Source of the DNA: Planctomycetota bacterium
GTDB lineage: Bacteria > Planctomycetota > UBA1135
Reading direction: 5' to 3'
NCBI GenBank assembly: GCA_029941685.1
Contig: JAPYTC010000004.1
Coordinates: forward strand, 1-44,389
Length of the DNA: 44,389 bases
Position numbers and translations under genes: made by a program. This document shows positions 1 through 8,592 of the stretch, piece by piece. The first letter of the stretch is position 1. The number at the start of each line of letters is the position of its first letter. The notes under the pieces were generated by a model. It made no database searches and was not told the origin of the DNA. It saw nothing but the letters and a program-made list of their open reading frames with translations.

Positions 1-433
1 GCAACATACCGCCCGGCTTCAGCACCCGCCACGCCTCACTCAGAAAATCTATGGGCTCGGGGATGTGATGCAAAATCGAATTGGAAAATACGCTGTCAAA
101 AAAATCATCTTCGGCACCAATACCTTTAGCGTCGGCAAGTACAAATTCGACTTGTTCGCCATTCTCACACTCTTCTTGATGTTTGAGTGCAACCAACAAC
201 ATGTTCTTAGAAAGATCGAGCGCCACCACATCTACGTTTGGGCATTCGGTGACTAATTGCAAAGGGATGTGCCCCGGGCCACATCCAATATCAAGACACA
301 AGCCATTAACCCCAAGAGTTTTCAAGCGCGCGATGAACGAATCGTTCACCGAACTGTGGTCCATGGCGTCGTAGGTCGCGGCCTCTTCAGCAGTATCCAT
401 CACTTCGGGTTCAAGTACGCGTTGCATAAGCAT
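1..433 (-). CDS. SAM-dependent methyltransferase (class I), 3' end truncated by window edge
   Basis: My minus-strand translation from ATG at 433: MLMQRVLEPEVMDTAEEAATYDAMDHSSVNDSF..LCLDIGCGPGHIPLQL..VDVVALDLSKNML..DDFFDSVFSNSILHHIPEPIDFLSEAWRVLKPGGML; motif I (LDIGCGPG) and the typical LKPGG motif. Absent from the ORF track because no stop lies inside the window. Confidence 0.9.
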   Translation of the reverse strand, partial: MLMQRVLEPEVMDTAEEAATYDAMDHSSVNDSFIARLKTLGVNGLCLDIGCGPGHIPLQLVTECPNVDVVALDLSKNMLLVALKHQEECENGEQVEFVLADAKGIGAEDDFFDSVFSNSILHHIPEPIDFLSEAWRVLKPGGML

Positions 434-461
434 AGAATACTGTGGCCCAACATCTAGAACG

Positions 462-1172
462 ATGAAACTCATTACCATCTCGCGCCAACTCGCCGCCGCC
501 TGCGATCAACTCAGTTTTCCGCAACCGGTCACTCATGTTTACAATCCGCTGCAATACGCACGCACGCCGCACGAAAAATATTTACGTAAATACGGGCGCA
601 AGGAGCCGTCCGCGATTTTGTTGGGGATGAACCCTGGTCCTTGGGGCATGGCGCAAACTGGAGTACCCTTCGGCGAGATAGCAGCCGCCCGCGATTTTTT
701 AGACGTCGCCGGGCGCGTCAAACGACCTGCTGTGATTCACCCCAAACGCCCTATCGACGGTTTTGATTGCCAACGCAGCGAAATAAGTGGCCGACGCATG
801 TGGGGATGGGTTGCCGACCGCTTCGAATCGGCCGACGCCTTTGCCGATTACTATTATGTTTGCAATTACTGTCCATTGGTCTTCATGGAAGAAGGCGGGC
901 GCAATTTCACTCCTGACAAATTTAAAGCCGCCAAGCGCGACGAGTTGTTTGCGATCTGCGACGATTACTTACGCCAAACCGTTGATTACTTAAAGCCTGA
1001 ATGGGTAATCGGCATTGGTAAATTCGCCGAATCACGTGCCGCCAAGGCCTTGGTTGATTACGATGTAAAAATCGCTACTATCTTGCATCCTTCACCGGCC
1101 AGCCCCATGGCTAATCGCGGATGGCAACCGCACATCCAAAAGCAACTCACTGCACTCGACCTCCCTAATTAA
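462..1172 (+). CDS. SMUG1-type single-strand-selective monofunctional uracil-DNA glycosylase
   Basis: GMNPGPWGMAQTGVPFGE and HPSPASPMANRGW match the two SMUG1 active-site motifs. Confidence 0.88.
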   Translation: MKLITISRQLAAACDQLSFPQPVTHVYNPLQYARTPHEKYLRKYGRKEPSAILLGMNPGPWGMAQTGVPFGEIAAARDFLDVAGRVKRPAVIHPKRPIDGFDCQRSEISGRRMWGWVADRFESADAFADYYYVCNYCPLVFMEEGGRNFTPDKFKAAKRDELFAICDDYLRQTVDYLKPEWVIGIGKFAESRAAKALVDYDVKIATILHPSPASPMANRGWQPHIQKQLTALDLPN

Positions 1173-1946
1173 ATGCGCATTATTTCTTTAAACATGAATG
1201 GCATTCGTGCCGCCGACCGCAAAGGCTTTTACCCGTGGCTCGAACAGCAAGATGCCGATGTCGTGTGCTTGCAAGAAACGCGCATTCAGCAACACCAACT
1301 TACCGAGCAAATGCTCAAACCTAATGGTATGCACAGTTTTTTCCATTGTGCCAAGCGCCCCGGATATTCAGGGGTTGCCATTTACAGCAAACAAAAACCG
1401 ACCCGCGTGCATGTCGGACTAGATTGGGAGCCGTTCGATAATGAAGGCAGGATGCTGCGCGTCGACTTCGGCCAAACCACGGTAATTTCACTCTATTTAC
1501 CATCGGGTTCGTCAAAAGAATCGCGTCAAGAATTCAAATATAAATGCATGAGCAAGGTCAAGGCGTACATGGACAAAATCGCCAAAACGCGGCGCAAGGT
1601 AATCATGTGCGGCGACTGGAACATCGCGCACACCGAAAAAGACCTCAAAAATTGGCGTGGCAACAAAAAGAACTCGGGATTTTTACCGGAAGAGCGCGAA
1701 TGGATGACGTCCCTATTTGCTCAATCTACATGGGTTGATAACTTCAGAAGCGTATATCCGGACGAGGAAGGTGGCGGCTACACCTGGTGGTCAAACCGCG
1801 GTAACGCCTTTGCCAACAACACCGGGTGGCGGATTGATTACCAGATTTGCACTTCCAATATCGCAAAAAAAGCGCTTAAAACATGGGTTTTCAAGAATAA
1901 AAGATTCTCAGACCATGCCCCTTTAATTGCAGATTATGCGTTATAG
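1173..1946 (+). CDS. xthA: Exodeoxyribonuclease III (EEP-fold AP endonuclease)
   Basis: MRIISLNMNGIRAADRKGFYPWLEQQDADVVCLQETR...GDWNIAH...SDHAPLIADY; ExoIII motifs. ATG directly follows the TAA of the previous gene. Confidence 0.93.
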   Translation: MRIISLNMNGIRAADRKGFYPWLEQQDADVVCLQETRIQQHQLTEQMLKPNGMHSFFHCAKRPGYSGVAIYSKQKPTRVHVGLDWEPFDNEGRMLRVDFGQTTVISLYLPSGSSKESRQEFKYKCMSKVKAYMDKIAKTRRKVIMCGDWNIAHTEKDLKNWRGNKKNSGFLPEEREWMTSLFAQSTWVDNFRSVYPDEEGGGYTWWSNRGNAFANNTGWRIDYQICTSNIAKKALKTWVFKNKRFSDHAPLIADYAL

Positions 1947-1954
1947 TAAAAATA

Positions 1955-2902
1955 ATGAAACTCTCCCTTCCACTCATCTTTGTTCTCGCAGCATCACCTC
2001 TTGCCGCGCAGAATGTTCAATTTTCCGGGCAATTAGACCAGCCAAACAATGTTATTAGCTGGGGTGTCACTTCGAGCATTGGCACCATTAATGTTTCACC
2101 TAGTACTTTTAAAATGGGCGGAACAATGGACTTTTTGCTAGATTCTGCTAATAGCCCATTCCAATCCGGAACTTTGAACGGGTCCCTTATTTATACAAGC
2201 CCTTCGACTTTATATGGAGAAGTTCCGAATCCACTCCCTTTTCTCCCGCCTTTGGCTGAATTTGAAATAAAAAATCTAGAAATGTCGCTGTCAGCTCCAA
2301 CCTGCGCAGTTGATCCAAATACTGGTGACTTTACGGCGATTGCTACTGTAACTGTGACGAAAGGCATCTTTGAGATGACCGGGCTACTAGGGAATTCTAC
2401 TGAATCTTTAGCGGGCGTAACAGGTGTACCAACGTCAATAGCAGGCGTAGTAAGCCAAAATGGAAACATCATAAGCCTGTGGTCAGATCTGACAATGTCT
2501 CTTACATATAGCGACCCAGGATCAGGAATATCCGTGGTAGTTACTTTCGCAGGCGATGTTGAAGCGTTCGTCTTAGCTTCAGAGGCCAATAGTATGCACA
2601 TTGATGTTCCTTACGGCCTGACCCCTGGCGCGACGAGCGTAATTGAGTTCAGCAACGCTACCCCAAACAGCACTGTATTCCTAGCCGGTTCAGGCTCAGG
2701 CCGCGGTGTGTTCTCTGTGCCTTCTCTTGGCGTCGACCTCGGCATGCGTAACCCACGGCACGCTGCTACCGCCTCTGCCGACATGAACGGCAATGGTGGT
2801 TTTAGCTTATTCGCTCCTACAAGCATGTCTGGCATTTCAGTGTTGCTACAAGCTATTCAAAATGGCAAAGTTTCAAACGTTGCTGGCACTTACATCGAGT
2901 AA
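1955..2902 (+). CDS. Secreted protein of unknown function
   Basis: Signal peptide MKLSLPLIFVLAASPLAAQ; Ser/Thr/Gly-rich beta-type composition; 315 aa. Confidence 0.7.
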   Translation: MKLSLPLIFVLAASPLAAQNVQFSGQLDQPNNVISWGVTSSIGTINVSPSTFKMGGTMDFLLDSANSPFQSGTLNGSLIYTSPSTLYGEVPNPLPFLPPLAEFEIKNLEMSLSAPTCAVDPNTGDFTAIATVTVTKGIFEMTGLLGNSTESLAGVTGVPTSIAGVVSQNGNIISLWSDLTMSLTYSDPGSGISVVVTFAGDVEAFVLASEANSMHIDVPYGLTPGATSVIEFSNATPNSTVFLAGSGSGRGVFSVPSLGVDLGMRNPRHAATASADMNGNGGFSLFAPTSMSGISVLLQAIQNGKVSNVAGTYIE

Positions 2903-2919
2903 CTCCTGTGCTTTGATTT

Positions 2920-2959
2920 AAGGCTCTGCCAACTAGTTTGGCAGAGCCTTCTTTCTTTT
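2920..2959 (+). terminator. Rho-independent terminator
   Basis: Perfect 13-bp stem AAGGCTCTGCCAA (2920-2932) / TTGGCAGAGCCTT (2938-2950), loop CTAGT, followed by CTTTCTTTT. Confidence 0.9.
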
Positions 2960-2972
2960 GTAAAATACCTTA

Positions 2973-3944
2973 ATGTTGCTTTCCTTAGCCCTTGTCTTAA
3001 GCGCACAGATCACTCCGTACGACCATGTAATTTTAATTAGCATCGATGGCTTGCGGTCTGACGCCTTACTTAATGATCATGCGCAGTCATTCAATCATTT
3101 CCAACGATTAATGGGTGGCGCTTCCACCAGCAATGCTCGCACCGACTGCGACTCTACGGTTACGTTGCCGAACCATGTCGGAATGCTTACCTCAAGGCTG
3201 GTGAATGGTGTACAAGGTCATCAATATACAGCGAATCGGACACCCCCTATCGATACTGTCCTACGCAACGTTGACGGCGATACTATCGATAGTGTTTTTA
3301 CACGCACATCTGCCGCCGAAGTGCATTCTTCACTTATTGCATCAAAGGATAAATTTGTACTATTCAAGCAAAGCTATGGTGAGTTAATGAATGATTATTT
3401 CATCGATGCAAATGGTGACAAAGAAATGGCGCACCTGCTTAACGATTTGCAACTGCACGCCCAGCAACGCACATTCAATTTTTTACACTTCTTGCACCCA
3501 GATGTGGCCGGCCATGGCTACGGGTGGAATCTGTCACCCGACTCTAAGTACATGCAATCTATTGCCGCGGTTGACGCTTTACTTGGTGAGCTATTTGCTT
3601 ACCTCGACGCCAACCCTGATTACTCCAAGCGCACCGCGATTGTATTAACTGCCGACCACGGTGGCGGTGCGCCGTATCAAAACCATCACGGGATTGGTCA
3701 CCTATGGATCAACTATGTTATCCCGTTCATCGTTTGGACTGGTGATGGCAAAGCACAGGGTGACTTAATAGAAATCAACTCGGCAACACATCGCGATCCA
3801 GGAATTGATGATCCGCACCCAACTGCCGGACGACTTCCGGTTATCCGCAACGCTGATGCCGGAAATTTGTGCCTCTCATTATTAGGCCTGCCTGCTATAA
3901 AAAATTCGACGCGTAACGTTCAACAAGACATCTTGATTAACTAA
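2973..3944 (+). CDS. Alkaline phosphatase superfamily / type I phosphodiesterase-nucleotide pyrophosphatase-like protein
   Basis: HVILISIDGLRSDAL, TLPNHVGMLTSR, TADHGGG metal-binding motifs; hydrophobic N-terminus. Confidence 0.8.
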   Translation: MLLSLALVLSAQITPYDHVILISIDGLRSDALLNDHAQSFNHFQRLMGGASTSNARTDCDSTVTLPNHVGMLTSRLVNGVQGHQYTANRTPPIDTVLRNVDGDTIDSVFTRTSAAEVHSSLIASKDKFVLFKQSYGELMNDYFIDANGDKEMAHLLNDLQLHAQQRTFNFLHFLHPDVAGHGYGWNLSPDSKYMQSIAAVDALLGELFAYLDANPDYSKRTAIVLTADHGGGAPYQNHHGIGHLWINYVIPFIVWTGDGKAQGDLIEINSATHRDPGIDDPHPTAGRLPVIRNADAGNLCLSLLGLPAIKNSTRNVQQDILIN

Positions 3945-5407
3945 TGAAAAAAGTTATTCTTGCTATCGATCAAGGGACAACATCCTCACGGGTGATTCTT
4001 TTCGGATTTGACGGCGAAGTACTTAAAACTTTTCAGCGCGAGTTCGCGTGTAGCTATCCCAAGAGTGGTTGGGTTGAGCAAGATGCCAACCTAATTTGGG
4101 ATGACGTTTTTGAGTTGTGTACGGCTGCAATTGCTTATGCTAAAAAAGAGTCCTACACAATAGAATCGATTGGCATCGCCAACCAACGTGAGACAATTGT
4201 TTTTTTCGACAAAACCACTCAACGTGCCTTGGCGCCTTCAATCGTCTGGCAAGACCGACGGACTGCTGATATCTGCGATAAGTTAAATCGATCCGGCTAT
4301 GCAGATCTTGTTAAACAGCGCACCGGGCTAGTAATCGATCCGTATTTTTCGGCAACCAAAATTGCTTGGGGTATTCAAAACGATGACCTTGTTCGCCAAG
4401 CGTTATCCGCTAACAATTTATACGTCGGCACCATTGACAGCTGGTTACTCTACAAGCTAAGTGGCGGGAAAATGCACGCCACTGATTCGTCTAATGCATC
4501 ACGGACTATGTTGTTTGATATCGTGAAGCATCGATGGTGCGATGAATTACTAAGCCTGTTTGAAGTGCCGCGCGAAATACTGCCACAAGTCATGAACTCG
4601 ATTGACGATTACGGTAGCACCGCAGAAGGTTTATTCGACCTTTGTTTGCCGATTAGGGCGCTTATCGGCGACCAACAAGCTGCCACTATCGGGCAAGGAT
4701 GCCTGCATAAAGGAGACAGTAAATGCACTTTAGGCACGGGTGCTTTTGCCATGCAAAACATCGGCGATAGCTTCTCACCTAACGACAACGGATGGTTGAC
4801 GACGATCCTTTATAGTCAAAATTCGAGTATCGTTTACGCAACTGAAGGCAGCGTTTTTTCAAGCGGCAGCACCATGCAATGGCTACGCGACTCGCTAGGC
4901 ATCATTGACCAGACCAAAGACAGCGAAAAAATCGCTGCCTCCATCAGCAATACGGGTGGAGTCTATTTGGTGCCCGCTTTTAGTGGCCTAGCCGCGCCTC
5001 ATTGGCAAGCAAATGCGCGGGCGATGCTCGTCGGCATCAGCGGCCAGACCACAAAAAAAGAAATTATCCGCGCTGCACTCGAAGCGGTTAGTTACCAATG
5101 TAATGATTTGTTTGCCGGAGCCACGCCTGATGAATTAAAGGTTGATGGTGGCATGGCAGCGAATGACTGGTTGTTACAGCATCTTGCCGACATTCTGCAA
5201 TGTCGTGTTGTACGACCTTCCAATCTCGAGGTAACAGCATGGGGTGCGGCACGCTGTGCGGCATCGAGTCAAGGTTCATCGATAGATAGCAGCGACGTTA
5301 CAATGAGTGGCGAACAATTCATCCCAACGATGAACCCTGACGAGCGCCAGCAATTATTAGAGGGATGGCACGCTGCAGTTAATAGCTGCATTCAACTCAA
5401 TGCATAA
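3944..5407 (+). CDS. glpK: Glycerol kinase
   Basis: AIDQGTTSSRVILF, GWVEQDANLIWDD, ATIGQGCLHKGDSKCTLGTGAF; 487 aa FGGY kinase. Start overlaps the previous stop. Confidence 0.95.
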   Translation: MKKVILAIDQGTTSSRVILFGFDGEVLKTFQREFACSYPKSGWVEQDANLIWDDVFELCTAAIAYAKKESYTIESIGIANQRETIVFFDKTTQRALAPSIVWQDRRTADICDKLNRSGYADLVKQRTGLVIDPYFSATKIAWGIQNDDLVRQALSANNLYVGTIDSWLLYKLSGGKMHATDSSNASRTMLFDIVKHRWCDELLSLFEVPREILPQVMNSIDDYGSTAEGLFDLCLPIRALIGDQQAATIGQGCLHKGDSKCTLGTGAFAMQNIGDSFSPNDNGWLTTILYSQNSSIVYATEGSVFSSGSTMQWLRDSLGIIDQTKDSEKIAASISNTGGVYLVPAFSGLAAPHWQANARAMLVGISGQTTKKEIIRAALEAVSYQCNDLFAGATPDELKVDGGMAANDWLLQHLADILQCRVVRPSNLEVTAWGAARCAASSQGSSIDSSDVTMSGEQFIPTMNPDERQQLLEGWHAAVNSCIQLNA

Positions 5408-7463
5408 GTCAATCCGTCCGCGTAATGCGTTATTGACCGCTATCAAACGTATTTGGTGGCTGATGGCAACCCTGTTGTTCATCATGAGTGGCTTTCGCTT
5501 TATTTTCGCTATTCAGTTTGCACACCCCGAGGTATTCACCGATTTCGTCAAAAACTTGCCGCCAGCATTTGCTTTCGGCGTCTTGCACGATCTACGCATT
5601 CTATTACTAATATCCCTTCCAACGACTCTATCATTGCTATGGATGCGACAGCGTTCTGCAAAGCGTTGGAGTGTTTGGCTATCCCGCACTACGCTTTACT
5701 GGACGTTCATTATTTCGTTCATCTTCATCGCTCTTGGTGCCGACCAAATTTACTATTCATACTTCCAAAGTCACTTTAATATTTTGGCATTTGGTGCCAT
5801 CGAAGACGACATTAGTGCGGTAATGATTAGTGCCTGGAAGACATACCCGCTAGTTCTTTACTTATTTATGATACTCGGCACAATGTATCTCCTTTATCGC
5901 GTGATACGCCGTGCCTTTCGCATCGCCAACTTTCTGCACATCGAAAAACAACCCGATGTAAAGAAAGTTGAAGTCTCGTTCAATTGGCACTTCAGTTCGC
6001 ATTTAATATGCACAATTTTACTTTGCTCAATTTCGCTCACCCCAGCATTTGTCGAACTAAATAGAAATTACCCGCAATCTAATTTCGTGCGAACAGTCAG
6101 TGAAAGCGGTGTAGAGAAACTCGCTGAAACCGTCTGGAATCGCCTCCAAGAAGACGACCTCACTACGGCTAACAATTTTGGCTATCCTAACCCCGAAAGT
6201 GCCCTCAACATCTTGTTTCCAGGATCTACTCTCGAAGGCGACACTTTGTTTGGCAAGATTCCATCTCAATATTTCAAACCTGTAATCCAAAGCGAAAGTA
6301 AGCCACACGTAGTTTTAGTGGTCATGGAAAGCTTCGCCACACACCTGCTGCGTTTCCAAAATGACGACTTCGATATACTCGGCCGTGCAAAGCAGCATTT
6401 TGAAAACGGTGTCCACTTCAAGCGATTTTTACCTGCCGACAACATTTCTGCTGGGAGCATTCTTGGATTATTCACCAACTTACCCTACCGACCGAACACT
6501 AAGCAACTGTCTCAAGGCACTAGCCAAGGCGCAACCTTCTTGACATCGTCGGCTTCGTTGTTTGCGGCACAGGGTTACGACACTGCTTTTTATTATGGAG
6601 GTGAAACAAATTGGCGTAATCTTGACCAGTTCTTGCCAATACAAAACTACAAAGAGTTAGTCGGCCAGCAAGAAATTGCCGAGCGCTACCATCTCGATCT
6701 CGAGAAAGATGCCGCACCATGGGGAGTATGGGATGAACATTTGTTCCGAGCAGTCGCCGACCGTTTAAAAGAAGCACAACGACCGACATTCATGGTGGTG
6801 TTTACTACGACTAACCATCCGCCAAACCAACTGCCCCCTGATAACAATTTACCTAGCTTAAACCCGAGTGAACTTTTCTTGCAGCTTGCCACTTCCGATC
6901 ACAACCTAAGCTCCACCCAAAAGCAACAATTACTAACGTACCAATACTCCAACCATCAGCTTGGCATCTTTCTAGACGACCTAGAAGCGAGTGGCGTATT
7001 GGAGAACTCCGTGATTGGCATTACCGGCGATCACACTGCTGGCATGGGCATCCCGTTTGCACAAAGTGAATTGATATTAAAGCGCGCCGTTCCATTTGTA
7101 TTGTTAACGCCAACATCAATCAGCAACCAATACACCGCTGACCCACTGACCCCGGGCAGCCACAAAGATATCATCCCGACTTTATTTCACGCTGCTGGCC
7201 TTGCAGACAAAGGATACAAAGGGCTAGGCACAAGCATGCTCGACAACAGTATTTATCATTTTGGATGCAATGCTGATGGCTTCGTCATCCATAGTAGCGG
7301 CCTAGCCAATATCCGTAAAAAGGGCTTTGACAGCTATAAATGGGTGCCGGGCGAGACATTGATATCCACTGAATCAGACAGCGAAAATGCCGAAATAGCT
7401 GTAAATCGCTATAAGGCACTAGTTTCCCTTTGTGATTGGCTAATTTTTTCATTTTCTGAATAA
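5400..7463 (+). CDS. LTA synthase / phosphoglycerol transferase-like membrane sulfatase-fold protein
   Basis: N-terminal TM helices followed by a sulfatase-like domain (HVVLVVMESFATHLL, ADNISAGSILGLFTNLPY, GITGDHTAGMG); overlaps glpK. Confidence 0.82.
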   Translation: MHKSIRPRNALLTAIKRIWWLMATLLFIMSGFRFIFAIQFAHPEVFTDFVKNLPPAFAFGVLHDLRILLLISLPTTLSLLWMRQRSAKRWSVWLSRTTLYWTFIISFIFIALGADQIYYSYFQSHFNILAFGAIEDDISAVMISAWKTYPLVLYLFMILGTMYLLYRVIRRAFRIANFLHIEKQPDVKKVEVSFNWHFSSHLICTILLCSISLTPAFVELNRNYPQSNFVRTVSESGVEKLAETVWNRLQEDDLTTANNFGYPNPESALNILFPGSTLEGDTLFGKIPSQYFKPVIQSESKPHVVLVVMESFATHLLRFQNDDFDILGRAKQHFENGVHFKRFLPADNISAGSILGLFTNLPYRPNTKQLSQGTSQGATFLTSSASLFAAQGYDTAFYYGGETNWRNLDQFLPIQNYKELVGQQEIAERYHLDLEKDAAPWGVWDEHLFRAVADRLKEAQRPTFMVVFTTTNHPPNQLPPDNNLPSLNPSELFLQLATSDHNLSSTQKQQLLTYQYSNHQLGIFLDDLEASGVLENSVIGITGDHTAGMGIPFAQSELILKRAVPFVLLTPTSISNQYTADPLTPGSHKDIIPTLFHAAGLADKGYKGLGTSMLDNSIYHFGCNADGFVIHSSGLANIRKKGFDSYKWVPGETLISTESDSENAEIAVNRYKALVSLCDWLIFSFSE

Positions 7464-7515
7464 TTATTAGCATAATTGAGTTACCATAAGGCTATACCAG
7501 AAATAGGTAATACCA

Positions 7516-8550
7516 ATGAAACAAATACTAAGCATAACATTAGCTTTCGTCGGCATAGCTGTTTTCAGCTCTCCGGCATTTGGCGCGCTTCAATGATGAG
7601 GCGGCGGCGGCCCTCGCGGCGGCGCTGGTTACTCGGGTCCGGGTGACACATCAAATCCAGGAGGCGCAGGCCCTGCTGCTCCATCTACTCCTACCGGTGG
7701 CGGCGCTCCAGGCGCGCCTCCAACACCAGGTGGTGGCGCAGGTCCAATGACCCCCGCAGGTGGTGGCGCAGCAATGCCATTACCGCCGCACGGTCAAACG
7801 GCTAAAGATGTCATGAAGCTAAAGTGGGATTTTCCTACTCATAACATCTACAAGCGCGAAGAGGCCAAAGGTGCCAACGCAACTATTGCAACAAAAATAG
7901 AAGCTGCTCTTCCAGAGCAAGAAGCTTACTACACAATTGCAGGCGACGATCGCCGCCCGTTGCTAGTGCTTCGCGAATGTTTGTTATGTAACGGCACTGA
8001 TGACGCGTTACTTTCAAGTTATGAAAACAATGAAGCCGTCTTGATAGTTACTCGTTGGTTCCATTGCGTTAAGTTGCCTACAGACATTCTTAACGACGAG
8101 CATTCATTCCATACTTTGTTCGAGGGTGACCACCCGCCGCACTTATTCGTGTCGCGCTGGGATGGCAGTAATCCAATTGCATTGCGCGGAGATTTGTCTC
8201 GTAGCGAATTGTTGGGCAACATGTACGCAACCTTGAAGGCGGAATACAAAAAAGACGCAAAAAAGGCGGGCAAGGAAATAACTAAGCTCATGTATGTTTA
8301 CGACATGCTTGATGAAAAGATTCAACGTCTTGAAATCACAATCGACGACGAGCTAGAAAAACGTGGTCCTAAGTCTAAAAAGCTTAAGAAGTACCGCAGG
8401 CAGCTCGAAGACGCACAAAAAGCAATGGCAGCAGCTAAAGAAAAGGAAGCCGTGCTTTCTAACCTTCAGCTAAGGAACCCTGACGAAGCGCCAAACGCAC
8501 TAGAAGAACTTCTAGAGTCGCGCAAAAACGGCCTACCGGCTGGTCAGTAA
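7516..8550 (+). CDS. Exported thioredoxin-like protein with tandem in-frame TGA TGA (candidate Sec-Sec) and Gly/Pro-rich linker
   Basis: ATG 7516: MKQILSITLAFVGIAVFSSPAFGALQ-[TGA TGA 7594-7599]-GGGGPRGGAGYSGPGDTSNPGG...MTPAGGGAAMPLPPHGQ.. in one frame into the track ORF 7747-8550, which holds RPLLVLRECLLCNGTDD..VLIVTRWFHC..PPHLFVSRWDG (thioredoxin-like pattern with CLLC). 7747-7516 = 231, divisible by 3. Confidence 0.65.
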
Positions 8551-8556
8551 ATTTAT

Positions 8557-8592
8557 TACAATTAGGGAATGACTCGTCACTCCCTAATTGTA
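8557..8592 (+). promoter_or_regulatory. 36-nt inverted repeat enclosing the start codon of the 8569 gene
   Basis: TACAATTAGGGA (8557-8568) and TCCCTAATTGTA (8581-8592) are perfect 12-bp reverse complements; the 12-nt intervening segment ATGACTCGTCAC begins with the ATG. Confidence 0.75.

Noticed and set aside
462-1946. SMUG1-ExoIII natural fusion
   Set aside because: Same frame but separated by TAA immediately followed by ATG; two proteins.
7594-7599. Genome-wide reassignment of TGA to Trp or Gly
   Set aside because: Several complete genes in the window end at TGA with correct family lengths, and Trp uses TGG throughout.
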